A stretch of DNA of 64,000 bases from Prinsepia uniflora. Taxonomy: Eukaryota > Streptophyta > Magnoliopsida > Rosales > Rosaceae. The position numbers and the translations under genes were made by a program. The notes below the pieces were generated by a model that was not told where the DNA came from, ran no database searches, and worked only from the letters and a program-made list of their open reading frames with translations. Position 1 is the first letter of the stretch, and each line of letters starts with the position of its first letter. The stretch lies in contig CM064871.1 in assembly GCA_032719365.1 (NCBI GenBank), positions 60,710,416 to 60,774,415 on the forward strand, given 5' to 3'. This document shows positions 32,550-45,825 of the stretch, one piece after another.

Positions 32550-35500
32550 TTATTCAAATAAAAAAGGGTACTGTTCCCTCATTAAGTCTTCAGGTTCCCA
32601 CATGGCTTCCTCGACGTCATGGTTCCTCCACAGTACTTTCACCAATCGAATTGTCTTGTTTCTTAAAACCTTGTTCTTCTGATCCAGAATCTGTACTGGT
32701 TTCTCTTCAAAACTCGGATCAGTCATCAATTCTAATGGTTGCTCCGACAAAGCATGAGAAGCGTCCCATAGGTACTTTCGTAACATGGACGCATGGAAAA
32801 CGTCGTGCACTCTGGCAAGTTCTGGAGGTAATGCCAACCGGTATGCCACGGGTCCAATCCTTTTTGTGATCTCGAATGTTCCAAAATAACGCGGACTCAA
32901 CTTCCCACGTCGGCCAAAACGGACAATTCCTTTCCATGGTGATAACTTCAGGAACACAAAATCTCCGACTTCAAATCTCGAATTCGTCAATCAGCATAGC
33001 TCTTTTGGTGATCTTGAGCTGTTTTTAATCTTTCCTTGATGATTCAGACCGTTTCCTGAGTCATGTCCATCAAATCCGGCCCTACTGCCACTCGCTCTCC
33101 TACCTTCATCCAGCCGATAGGTGTCCTGCACTGCCAACCATACAGTGCCTCGTAGGGTGCCATCCCGATACTTGTCTGATAACTGTTGTTGTATGCGAAC
33201 TCCATCAAAGGCAAATGAGTATCCCACGAATCCTGGAACAGCAGTACACAAGACCTCATCATGTCCTCCAGGGTCTGAATAGTCCCCTCTGATTGTCCAT
33301 CGGTCTGTGGATGGAACGCTGTACTGAAATGTAAGTTTGTACCAAAAGTGTTCTGTAAACTCCACCAGAACTTGGAAGTAAAACGCGGATCTCGATCAGA
33401 CACTATCGACTCTGGCGTACCATGAAATTGAATGATCTCTTTCACAAACAGCTGAGCCAGTCGGTTTGGCTTATATGTCTCCTGTACCGGCAAGAAATGA
33501 GCGGACTTGGTTAATCAGTCTACAATCACCCAAACTCCATCGAATCCACTCCGAGTCCTCGGTAACTTGAAGAAGAAATCCATGGTAATGTGATCCCACT
33601 TCCACTCGGGGATCGGAAGTGGTTGCATAGCCGCATACGGTCTCTGTCGTTCTGCCTTGACCTGCTGACAGGTCAAACATCTGCTCACAAACTCTGCAAT
33701 AACCTTTTTCATTCCTGCCCACCAATAATGGTTTCGGAGGGTACGGTACATCTTTGTACCTCCTGGATGCATGGCATAAGCCGAACTGTGGCCTTCCTCA
33801 AAAATCTCTGCCGGTAACTCTGCCACTTCAGGAACACACAAATGGCCCAATTTCACTAGAGCTCTATCACTTTGGATAGTAAAGTCCTACCTCTCATCCG
33901 GTTCGACCTCAATCCTATAGATACAAAGTGTCGGATCCTGTAATTGTGCCTCGATAATCCGATCGACTAGCACAGGTCGTACATGAAAACTGGCTAACAA
34001 AGCTCCCTGCTCATCCATCCCCAGCATAACTCCAGTCCTCCGGAGTTCCACCAGCAAAGGAAGGTACACCATCCTCAGGTGTGCAATCGATCCTGCTGAC
34101 TTTCTGCTAAGTGCGTCCGCCATGACATTCGTCTTTCCTAGATGATACTCAATTGTGTAATAGTAGTCCTTGATCAGTTCCAACCATCGTCGCTGCCTCA
34201 CATTTAGCTCCTTCTAAGTGAACAAATACTTTAGACTCTGACGATCGGTGAATATCCTGCAAGTCACCCAGTACAGATAATGTCTCCAGATTTTTAAAGA
34301 ATGAACCACCACCGCCAACTCCAGTTCATGCATAAGATAGTTCAGTTCATTGTCTTTAGTTGTCTTGATGCATAAGCGATAACTCTGCCATTCTGCATCA
34401 GTACGCAACCCAAACCCTGTAATGATGCATCACTGTAGACTTCGAACTCTCCACTGTGTCAGGTAAGGTAAGAACAGGTACGGTAGTTAACCGACATTTT
34501 AGTTCCTGATAACTCTGCTTGCACCGTTCGTCCCAAACAAACTTTACTCCTTTCCTGGTCAAACGAGTCAACGGTGCCGCGATACTAGAGAAGCCCTCAA
34601 CAAATCTCCGGTAGTATCATGCCAAACCAACGAAACTCCGTACCTCAGTCACGGTCGTCGGTCTAGCCCAATTTGTCACATCTTCGTTCTTCTGGGGATC
34701 GACACTAATCCCGTCTGCTGATACCACATGTCCCAGAAAACCAATGCTGTTTAGCCAAAACTGGCACTTACTCAGCTTGGCGTATAACTGTTTCTGCCTC
34801 AGGTTCCCTAACACCAACCGTAGGTGTTTCTCATGGGCCCTAGCACTCCTCGAGTACACTAGGATATCATCAATGAACACGATCACAAATTTATCCAAAT
34901 AAGATCGAAAGACCCTATTCATCAGATCCATGAACGCTGCTGAAGCCTTCGTCAAACCGAAAGGCATCACTAGGAACTCATAATGCTCGTATATGGTCCG
35001 AAACGCTGTCTTCAGAACATCCTCCTCAGCGATCTTCAACTGGTGATAACCAGATCGTAAATCAATCTTCGAGAAGTACTTTGCTCCCCGCAGTTGATCG
35101 AATAGATCATCAATCCTGGGTAAGGGGTACTGGTTCCTTACCGTTACCTTGTTGAGCTGTCGATAGTCCACACACAATCAAAGGCTCCCCTCCTTTTTTT
35201 TTCACAAATAACACCAGTGCTCCCCACGGTGATGTACTTGGTTGGATGAATCCCAAATCCACCAACTCCTGCAATTGGGTTTTCAGCTCCCGCAACTCAG
35301 TCGGTGCCATTCGATATGGTGCCTGTGATATAGGTCGCGTACTTGGGAGTAGTTCAATCGTGAACTTGATCTCCCGATGTGGTGGTAATCCAGGCAAATC
35401 TTCTGGGAACACATCTGGAAACTCTCGCACCATAGGTATATCATCGGCACTCGGAGTGTCAATCTGCGTCGTCACAACATGTGCCAGATAACCCTGGCAT

Positions 35501-37002
35501 CCTTTCCGTAGAAGTTTGGTAGCGGCAAGCGAAGAAATTATTTCAGGTAGCTAACTGTCACGCTCTCCCTGAAAATTAACCTCCGGCAAACCCGGACTCC
35601 ACAGAATCACTCGCCTACTACAACAATCGATGAGCGAACCGTGCTCCGTCAACCAATCCATCCCCAAGATAACATCAAAGTCATGTATATCCATAAGGAT
35701 TAGATCGGCTAGTCAATCCACATCCCCCATTCTTACTGGGCATCTCCGAATCACCTGATTCACTATGTACACGACTCCCATCGGTGTACCAACACCCATC
35801 TCACTATCCAAGGCTGACACCTCGCAATCTAACATACCCGCACAACTTCTCGAAATAAAGGAATGGGTAGCCCCAACATCCATTAACACCCGTACAACAA
35901 GATTTGAGATATGAAGAGTACCTGTAACAACACCGGGTACCGCCCTGGCTTGCTGCTCTGTGACTGCAAATACACGAGCTCGTGGTCCGGCAGCCTGTTG
36001 GCGCCCATGTGCTCCCCGATCCTCACTACGGGCTCCGCTCTGCCCCCGACCTCCGACAGTGTTGGAAGCCGAACTCTGCACTGCACTGGTGCCTCCTGCA
36101 CTGGTGCCTCCTGTATCGTTGACCCTGTTCAAGGCTGGGCACTCCCGAACATAGTGGCCTGAACCTCCACAGGCAAAACAAACAAGTACACCTGGTCTGT
36201 CAGCCGACCCACTGGATGCACCACTCCATGACATGCGCTGACTAGAACCAGATCTCGACCCTGATCTCTAGAAACTCCCAAAGCAACCAGGCCCTCCTCG
36301 GCCGCGCGAGAATGATGATGCTCCACTACTATGTCCTCGCTTCGATCCTCGACAGCTCACTGGTCCAAGATACGGACGATCCCCACGTCGTCCCTCTCCA
36401 GATTACTATCATGCCCGTTGTGTCGCCAGACTAGACTCGACACGAACCGCGGCATCCACCATGTCTCTCAGGGTAGAATGACTGGCAGCTGTCACACCTG
36501 CTCGAATATCCCCTCAGAGTCCAAGCTCAAACCTCTGACATTTGTCTTCTTCTGTGCTCACAAAGGCTGCTGCGAACTAAGAAAGTCTCACAAAGGTATG
36601 CTCATAATCCGTCACCGACATATCGCCTTGCTCAAGTCATAAAAACTCTGTCTCACGGGCAGCGCGAAAGGATCGTGGGTAGTACTGGTCCAAGAATCTC
36701 ACACGAAAAACCTCCCAAGTAGTAGTGTGGACAGACCAACCCGACATCTCCAGGCCGTACCACCACTGGTAGGCCCTGCCTTCCAGTAGGAAGGTCGCCA
36801 ATGCCACGCACTCGTCCGGTGGGCAGTGCATCACAATAAAGATCCTCTCCTATCTGGTTATCCATTCATGAGCATCCTCGGGGTTTGATCCCCCACTAAA
36901 GTGTGTGGCTTCCAAATGTTGAGCCCGTTCGATACTCGCGCATTCCATCTCTCTAGCTATTTCCTCGTGAGTTCGTGCTTGATGAATTCTCCTTGGAGGC
37001 AT
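32550..37002 (-). pseudogene. Tekay-like gag-pol, full length but broken (element C)
   Basis: Starts MPPRRIHQARTHEEIAREME at 37002. Order: gag (36390-37002, WEVFRVRFLDQYYPRSF); intact zinc knuckle CFACGGSGHYVREC (about 36140-36190); protease DVGATHSFISRS (about 35850-35885), with V where the usual small residue of the D-x-G triad sits; reverse transcriptase (about 34620-35290) with FIDD near 34863-34878; RNase H (34214-34600, YLMHELELAVVVHSLKIWRHYL); integrase HHCC (HSSAYAMHPGG...CLTCQQ, 33660-33800) and catalytic core (33044-33600, SDRDPRFTS, DGQSEGTIQ); C-terminal GDFVFLKLSPWKG domain and chromodomain-like tail VKVLWRNHDVEEAMWEPEDL (32550-32990). Frames change at several points and many stops interrupt gag, RNase H and integrase. 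The chromodomain and long LTRs point to the Tekay/Del chromovirus clade. Confidence 0.93.
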
Positions 37003-37067
37003 AACCCATTAGATAGTAACATCTTTAAACGTCAGAACTGACCACTAGTCTAGCATGCTGACCATAA

Positions 37068-37083
37068 CCTGGCTCTCATACCA
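37068..37083 (-). other. primer binding site of element C
   Basis: Minus strand TGGTATGAGAGCCAGG, one change from TGGTATCAGAGC, three bases inside the 5' LTR end. Element D carries the same change. Confidence 0.88.
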
Positions 37084-37086
37084 AGT

Positions 37087-39498
37087 TGACAGGACCCACC
37101 CCGATCCCCCTAGGACCACCTAGGGGCATGCCCTGCTCCCGTCTGACACCCGACCTCACAGTACAAATAATTACCCCTAAAGGAAATCAAATGCATAATT
37201 ATCCAAATTTAAGTCACACATAACACGTCATACATATTATCTGAATAAAAATTGTGTCAGATAAGGGATAGTTTCCAAATACAGGTTATTAAGCATGACT
37301 CTAGACATTCTACGTGCCAACCTACCCAACAGTAGGGTTCAGGTGCGCAACGTAAACCTATGCCTCTTCCTCAGGATCCTCCTCTTCTTCCTTAGTAGCA
37401 CGACCTAGAGCGATTAGTAAAACAACAAGGGTGAGTGGGTCAAAACTCAAAGTTTATAAAATAGTTCATCATATCGAAAACAAATAGTTTTTCCCCTTCG
37501 TTTACCGAAATGCATGCATCAGTATCGACAGCCATAATATCATATAAACATAAGCAGAATAATATAAACATAAACATAACCTCAGTCACTGCACTATACA
37601 TCCCAACCCTGACATCCTAGATGTCTAACGTCCCAGACGCCCAATAAGGTCACAGTCCCAAGGCTACGCGTGCCACCTGGGGTCTCAATTCCGAGTCCAA
37701 ATCCCGAACCCAGTCCGGGTATGGCATCCTAGATGCCTGACGTCCCAGACGTCCAATAATAGCAATCCTGCTCTTGAGCCACTCTACGGTCCGGTCCCTC
37801 CATAGAATGACCCCTCGCAGGCAATGCGCCGTGACCACTCCGAGGTACCTACATCCGGAGGTGACAGTATCCTAGGGTAGATCTATACAGTGCAGTACTA
37901 AAGATAATCATCAAAATCCATATACATATACATGACTCAAAACAGTGCTTAACCAACCAGACGGGTCTCATGCCCAAACATCGTCATACGTGCCATAATC
38001 ATAACTCAAGATAAACATATAGTTTTGCTTGAATCACACACATATATATATATATATATATATAGAAAGGAAAACAGTTATGCATGCCAAGGTTTAGTGA
38101 AATCAAAGGCCCACTCAAAGTACAATCCCGCTGCAAATCCAAGCATATGACCCTGTCCAAGTGCTATTGTACAATTCCTGTCATGTCCAAAGCATACGTA
38201 AGGGTCACTATAAGTCCCTACTAAACAACCAAGAAACCCTAGACTGAAATCGGCTCTGGAAAGCCATCCGAACACGCTTCCCAAGGCTTCAAACCCTAAT
38301 TTGACCAACCTAACGATGTCTGATTGACACGAAACTGCCGTCATTGGATTTGTATCGTCGAAACCTTAAAAATGGTACTGGTGCCACAAACTTTACTGTT
38401 CACACGTGCCCCCACGCACCTGATCAAAGGTTTGGTCAACCCTGCTACAGTAATGCTAACGTCAACACTAATAGTGTTAGAGGACATGTGTCACATGCCC
38501 ATTGGTCCATGATCTGACTGTTTCTGACATGATGATGTCATCATGACGTCAGTGCTGATGTCATCAGCTACAGTAACCGGGTTAACCCGATTTGCAAGAA
38601 CCGGGTCGCCGTTGACCCACGGCTTGACCGGATCACAGAACACGTTTTCGGCCACCATTTCTTATCAGACTTGGCCCTAAAGACTCGTCACAACCTACTC
38701 TACATATCTGTGGAATCAAAACCAAGTTTAGAGATGGAGAGGCTACCTGAAAAACACAGGGAAAACCGGTTGCAAACTCTGGTTGTCTTCTCCGGCGAGT
38801 CAACCTAATTCCAGCCTCGAACCTTGGTCCAAACTGGTCGTCTGAGTCCCTAAACCATGTCTCAGAGATGAACAAAGAAATCTAATATCAAAACTAGCCA
38901 TTTCGAAACAGGGAAGAAAATCGGACCTAATTGGGTTTTCAGACTTACCGTCGCCGTGTCGCCTCCATAAGCCGTCCCGTCCACTTCTCAGTCCTCCTGT
39001 CGTCCTAGTTTACCTAACCCTAAGTTGGTTCGAGCCCTGTTGAGGAGGTTTGGAAGGTTGGACTGTGTTGGGTTGGTTTGTTTCCTTTCGGGTCTTGGAG
39101 GTTTTCAGGTCTTGCAGGCAGGGTGTGGTGGTGGTGACCGGTGTTTGGTAGTGGCTGATGGTGGTGGTCGTCTCGAGGTGGAGCTAGGCAGAGGGGTGGT
39201 CGTGTTTTTGTGCAGAGAAGTGGAGTTTGTTCATGGGTTGAGAGAAAATGAGAGTGAGGGAGTTGTCTGATCCAAATAAAGGGAGAAGAAGATGAGATCA
39301 ACGGCCCAGATTCAATCTGGGGTTTAGAATGGATGGTGAGGATTTTAGGAGGGAAAATAAATATTAAATAAATGGCCAACCAAGATCCAGGTTTTAGGGC
39401 ATGTGTGGGTTGAGTGACACTTGTTACTCATCCAAGGGTCCAGAATGATTTGAGTGACACTTGTCACTCATCGTACGTCCGTTGTCGACGTACCGCCT
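37087..39498 (-). mobile_element. 5' LTR of element C, outer end lost
   Basis: Closely matches the 3' LTR from the TGTCA end at 37087 upward, including the acidic frame GRATKEEEEDPEEEA and a TA run at 38041-38064. The first 170 or so bases of the LTR are missing beyond 39498, where the match stops after CGACGTACCGCCT. An internal deletion near 39441-39470 is filled by an extra copy of the palindrome. Confidence 0.9.
39411..39470. repeat. two palindromes at a deletion junction
   Basis: TGAGTGACACTTGTTACTCA (39411-39430) and TGAGTGACACTTGTCACTCA (39451-39470), 20 bp apart. The 3' LTR has only the first site; the second replaces about 95 bp. Confidence 0.85.
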
Positions 39499-41384
39499 GG
39501 GTATATCTGGATTAGTGGCGGATATCCTAACTCGTTGTGGACGAATGGGATGAGGGCTTGGTGCTGGAAGTTGATCCCATAAGGGTTGGGACGTGTGAAC
39601 CAGTATGTTGACGAAGATGGTGATGGAAGAAGCCGAAGAGAATCAATGGAAGTGTTTTGTTTGGAGGAAAGATTTAAGCATTACATTAATCATCAGAGAA
39701 TACTCTTAGTCAGGGGAGGTGACTTCACTTTTTCTGTTTGTTGGCCGTCAACATGATGCGAGACTTGAGACACGTGGGTGTGCTCAGAGGTTGTAGCGAT
39801 TAAGGTGGAAACGTGAGAATCAGGTAATGATGGACGACATCCTTTTGGATGTGCATAAACGGTATTAATGGATGGGCAAGTTGGATGCGAGGATTAATGG
39901 TTTAAGGACGCGTGGTTGGGTATTCCGAGTGAGTCGAGGATTTAGGAAGTTCAGAGGTTGGACTTGACACCCAGTTGGAAGCATACTTATTTCCAACATG
40001 GTTGTAACTTATCTTGATTCCGAAGTCGGTAAAGGAGACTTCTTGTTTTCTGCTCTTTAGTAAATAATGTTGGGTGCCGCAGGATGACAGAGGATGAACT
40101 TTGATGTCATCATCTTAGACTTTCCTTATGTGGGCCAATGAGGAAGGATACGACAATAAAAGGGTTCAAAGAAGGTGTAAGAACTGAACACCTAGACTGT
40201 GAGTCAAATTTGAATGACTAGGAGAGTAGTTGGTGTTTTATGTCACCGGATGTGACGAGAAAGTGTCCGAGGTTGTGACCCATGTTAGTAGTATGGGTCG
40301 TGTTACGTTGACTGAGAAAGTAGATAATGGATCCTAGGAGGGTTGAAGATCAAGTGGATCAAGGCGAGTTCGGATTGAGCCGTGTAATGACGATCGAGAG
40401 GATTGAAGTGATTGAGATGATTGTGGCGACCGTGAGTCGAGTAGACCGAGGTCTTGTCATTATTGGGGAGAATCGTACTGCTGACTATGCTAAGCTAGGA
40501 GCAGAGGAGAATCATCTTGTAAGACAGTTGAAAAATCTCTTGGCATAGTTAGTGAGAAGACAAGACAGAAGTTGGATATGAGAGTGTATGATCTGTCTTG
40601 GATATGAAAGTAGAGATTGTGATGGATTGATGTTCACCTGGTGATGGACGGTTGAGGTCCGAGCCATATTTAGAGCGCAGATAGTAGTGTGTGGTCGGAC
40701 GTTACCAGAGTGCAGTGCTTAAGCAGGCCGAGTAGTGCCTTGATGATTGTGTTGTGGAGGCACTTGTGAGTAGTGCACATTAGACGAGGAAATTGACCAC
40801 AGTAACCAGCATGCTTGGGATGAGAATTTCCAGAGAAAGTGAGAACTTTATCTTATGGATATGAGATAGTGATCGGATTGGATCCAATGGTGACATTTTG
40901 ACGAGGAGTATGATCGAATGTGTTCCGACATAGTGATGAGTCGACTGGACGTCAAATACTGTGTGCTCGAGCAGAGTGGATTGAGAGGGTTTAGAGATTA
41001 TTAGAGCTGAGAGCTCAAGGCCATGTGGGCCAGAGGAACCCTAGTGAGGTTTTTGTGATTACCTCTACTGAGGCAAGTATTAGATGGGGTCCAGATACAC
41101 CCCAGATGGGTAAGATGTCGAATGTTTTTGACAGGATGCATGAGACGACAATTTGGGGACTCGAGAGCGAGTCGAGATCAGAGTAGCGCAACGAGAACGC
41201 AGTGGAGCCGAGAGTTACCGGCTAGTCAAGATCGTTGTCATGGACTTAGAGAACGTTAGAGGAAAAGTTGTATATCTTTGGACAGTGGATCACGGTTGTA
41301 GACCGTTTAGTGACAGAAGAGAAAAGATCGCTCAGTGGGAGCAAAGAGAATGACTGATGATAGCAGGATCTAGAGGGTCATATA
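39499..41384 (+). mobile_element. probable continuation of the non-coding element interrupted by C
   Basis: G-rich, gene-poor sequence resembling 28586-29844 in composition and in its absence of pol motifs. Frames at 40327-40548 and 41153-41353 carry no recognisable domain. Linking it to the left part is inference from nesting order. Confidence 0.35.
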
Positions 41385-42049
41385 TCATCTCAATTAACTC
41401 CTAATTTATTCTCATAATTTTTTGGGATTTTTAAAGGTATTAAAACGAACCTTAAAATCTTTGGACACCCAAAACTACCCCGAAACGTTATCTGATCTTC
41501 GAAACATGTGCCAAAATGTTCGTTACATTGGAAGGATGAAAACACATGTTGGCCGTTCCTCGAAATTCGGCCTCACGCGCCACCTAAGGTGGTTGTGTGT
41601 GGGAGCCACGTGCTCGTGTACTGTTCATTACCCTAAACCTTTAAAAACCCAATTTCCTGGTTATTCGGGTCGCCCGACCCTGTCCTATTTCCTTTATTTT
41701 TAACCTTTTTTTCAATTCTAATTCAACCCACATCTTCTAAACTAGCTTGGAAAGGGATCTTTAATCACAAAACATCAAAACCATACCTCGATTGTTCTAG
41801 CTCAAACCTCCACCATCGCGGCTATGGAGTCTTCAAGCTACCTTGATGATCCCAATGACCAAAACCTTGTTTGAACACTCAAACACGATCGCAGGGACTG
41901 CAAGAAGGTAATCCTACTCTTGTTTCAAGGGTTCCTAGCTCAAAACTCGATTATATAATCTGAAACCTGCAAGGTTTCATCTCAAGTTCAAAACTGGGTC
42001 ATTCGAGTCTAAGTTAATAGCTCCAATTCCTTCACTATCTTATCTGGGA

Positions 42050-42050
<1 letters not shown>

Positions 42051-42102
<52 letters not shown>
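42051..42102. repeat. (CT)n(AT)n microsatellite
   Basis: CT run 42051-42079 followed by an AT run to 42102. Confidence 0.97.
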
Positions 42103-42225
42103 CCATTCCCTATCTTTTCCCTACCTATTTTTCTCTTCATCTTTTATGTTTTATAATTTCCTTCTCGGTCGAAACATACAAACTCGCACAAAACTATACA
42201 CGCGCACACACGCGCGCACACACAC

Positions 42226-42460
<235 letters not shown>

Positions 42461-42865
42461 AACAACAATTATACACCCATAGCACTAAGTCAGTGCACAC
42501 AATCCTAGGTGATAAGGGACACTTGTCCCTATCCAATTGAACCAAAACACAATCTCCTAATGAAATGACCAAAATACCTTTCTTGCAAAAATGACCAAAT
42601 TGCCCCTACATATCTTAGACCAAGAACAAATCCAAACAAACTTTTTTTTCCGGTATGCTGCCTATCAACGTACTTTGGAGATTGAGACATTTCTAACGGT
42701 ATTCCCGGAATCGCCAAAAAACTACCCTGATCAAAAAGTCAACTTTTTTACTTTGACCAAGAAAATTCAACTTCAACCAGGGGCAAAATGGTCCATTTCA
42801 ATCCAACTTTCCCAATTTTACCCTCATTGAAGGTTCAAGTCCTTACATGATTCCCAAGTAACTGT

Positions 42866-44640
42866 TGCAACGACCCAAACTTTCAACGAGGGTAAATCAG
42901 AAAAGTAAAACAAAATTGACTATTTTGACCCTAAAAATCAAATGTTGACTTTTTGGTAAAAGTCAAGGGTTGACTTTTTGTTACTGTCAAAATGTTGACT
43001 TTTGACCAGGACAGTTTTTGGCAATTCCGAGAGTACCATTAGAAAGGTCTCGGTCTCCCAAGTGCATCAGCATGCGGCATTCCAAAAACGAAGTTCGGAT
43101 GGTTTCATCCTCGATTTAATCTACATAGGGGCGTTTTAGTTATTTGGAAAGGAGGGGTAATTTGGTAATTCTTCTTGGTGATTTTTCTATTTGGCTAATT
43201 AGGCAGTGACAAGTGTCCCTATCCCTTAGGGAACTGTGCCACCGCCTATGTATTTGTGTATATATATCAGCATATATGTGTGTTTTAGTGTTGTGTGTGT
43301 GAAGTGTTCGACTGAGAGAGAAAAATCAGAGAAAACTGAGAACTAGAGAAGAAAGAAACAGAAATAGAAGGGGAAATGAATTCAAATGGGAGAAGAGAGG
43401 GACTGAGTTTGTGTGAGGGGAAAGGAACCCGCGGGTAGTTTTAGGTTTGAAGCTACCTGATCGTGTTTTGAGTGGGGAAGCTTGAAACAAAGATTGTAGT
43501 ACCTTCCTCGGGATCCTATGACTTGAGTATATGGTTAAGTTTTGTATTTGAACACTAGAATCGTCCAAGAACCAAGAACGAGTCTTGGCCGAATTTCAGA
43601 GATTTGGGGCACGGTTTTGGTAAGTGTTCTTCCCTTTTGATGTTATAGATGTTCTTCTAGATATTAGTAGAGTGTTTGGGATGAAACAGAGTAGGAAACT
43701 TATGTAAAATAAGGGAGAAAAATTCGGGTTGGGTCGCCGGGTCTGGGAACTCGAATACCAGAGAAATCGGGTAGAAGGGATGATGAACAGTGATTTGAGG
43801 ATTTTCACTGTAGATGGCACGTGAAACCCACAAGAAGCCAGCCACTTTTGGCGGCACGTGGTTGGGATTTTGGGTTCACGGCTAACATGTGTTTTCATTC
43901 TTTCGATGTTATGAGCATTTTGGCACAGATTTTGAGTCAATTGGACACCGTTTTCGGGTAGTTTTGACTGTCCTGAGTCGATGTCACTCAGACGTCGAGC
44001 TAGGCGCTCCGAATCCCGAGTGAGTATGTGATGGCCTACTAGCAGTGCACTTGTGATATGATGATTAAGATTGTTCTTGTACTTTGAAGATTGAGTGTTT
44101 TTTTATGTGATGTTTTGTGATGTAAGATGTATGTGTGGTTATGATGCTTGATGTGACTTCGTGTTGATATGTCTTTAATATTGTGATGAGTAGTCTCAGA
44201 CGTCGAGCAGGGTTCTGTATCCTGAGACTAGTGTGTGATTGCAACTCGGACATCGATCTGGGCTCTATATCTTGCGTAAGTGATGTGTTAGCTAATAGTG
44301 CAGTGTTATTGGTGACAGATGTTGTGCATTGGTCATGACAATGGATATGCTTTAGTTATGTGGCGTTGATGTGAGTGACCATTGTGTCTGTGACGTGTCG
44401 GTACTTTAGGTTTGAGTTGATATGATTATTAATGGTTGTTTTCTGGTTATATACTTACGAATGTTTCACATATTTCAAGGTTGTGATTATCTTGTGTTTC
44501 ATTAAGTTTTATCACATGTACGCATGCATGGTTTTGGAAAACGGATGGGAAAAGCTGGATGGTTTCAAATTATGGTTGTAAACTATTTATTTTTGTCCAC
44601 TCACACATTTTCTTAGTTTTGTGACCCTTCAGGGCCGTTG
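42866..44640 (+). mobile_element. plus LTR, left part; right arm of the inverted LTR pair
   Basis: Starts TGCAACGACCCAAACTTTC, 18 bp from the inverted LTR at 42847. Three GTTGACTTTTxG W-box motifs (42955-43010), a half-decayed palindrome at 43204-43224, the GAGCATTTTGGCAC...TTGGACACCG motif (43912-43955) and GTCCACTCACACA...ACCCTTCAGGGC (44596-44636). Interrupted at 44640 by element D; resumes at 54910. Confidence 0.85.
44636..44640 (+). repeat. target-site duplication of element D, left (CGTTG)
   Basis: CGTTG before the 5' LTR; CGCTG follows the 3' LTR (54910-54914). One mismatch. Confidence 0.75.
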
Positions 44641-45102
44641 TGTAACACCCCGGAAATTCGAGGATTATAATAATGTAATTTAATGTATGAATTGACGTTT
44701 TTACCCTTGTGTATGGTATGGCCAAATTGTTGACTTTTTGATTTATAGGTCAGATGGACTTTGACCAATGACCGTGACGTAGTTCGGGACGTCACGAGTC
44801 CATAGGCAGGTGGCACATCCAATTCGGACGATCAGGGAAAAAGTTATGACTATCGGAAGTTCAGGGGCATTACCGTAATTTGGACGATGGGGGCGAAAAT
44901 GTTTACTTTTCGTTTGACAACTAATTTTCATATGACCCAAGGACCGTTAGGTAGGTCTCGATGCCCTGAGTCCGTAGATATGCGGCACGCCGAAATTGGA
45001 CTTCGTACGAGTAAGTTATGGTCAGAAACGTGAAATCGGGGAGTTTGCATCTCGGTAATCGTGTCGAATATTTTATTCTGATATTATGATTAGAGGACGC
45101 CT

Positions 45103-45128
45103 GGATGAGTGACAAGTGTCACTCATCC
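45103..45128. promoter_or_regulatory. LTR palindrome (element D, 5' LTR)
   Basis: Perfect 12-base arms GGATGAGTGACA/TGTCACTCATCC around AG; repeated identically at 52533-52558 in the 3' LTR. Confidence 0.8.
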
Positions 45129-45825
45129 ATCGGCTAGATTGGATCAGCTCCATTATGGGATTAAATAGAATTAAAACCCACTTTTGATCTCAGCCACTCA
45201 TCTAAAGTACCCCCAGACTTAATCTGAACCTTTGATCTCATTCCTGAGATTAAATCTGGACCGTCCAATTCATTTTAGCATAATTCCCTCCATTCTATAT
45301 ATTTTCCTAACCCGACACACACACATACCGTCCATTCAATCAACACACCCGCATTGCACCCATTCTCTGTGTCTGTATGTGAGAAACTGAGCTGGTGAGG
45401 CTGAGAGACGGCGGTGAACGGCGGCAGACGGCGGTGAGGTAAGCTATTGCTAACCCGAAACCGTTTAAAAACTCAGAATTTGGAAGCTTGATTTCCAGCG
45501 TGTGTTGTTGAGTTCTATTGACTCTATTCGACTCTATGGACTGTTAGGAACCTATGGGACGTGATTTTGTGGTCTGAGGTGACTTGAACAGGCGTTAAAC
45601 GGCGACGGGAAACCCAGATTCTGTTCATCGAGGTGAGCCTTCGATTCAGACCTTGTTTAATGATTTTAATTCGATTAAACTATTACTGGGATTGAGACGA
45701 GCATTTAGGAAGAAATTAGACATAAAATGGTTGAGAATTGATGAAATGGTGACCGGGTCAGATCGCGGGTCTGATCGACCCAGTTGCAGAGAAACGAGTT
45801 GACCCGTCGAGAGGACAGAGGTGAT

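Noticed and set aside
45103..45128. Palindrome as a transcription terminator
   Set aside because: It lies upstream of TATA-like sequence in the LTR and has no T-run. Plants do not use intrinsic terminators of this type for polymerase II.
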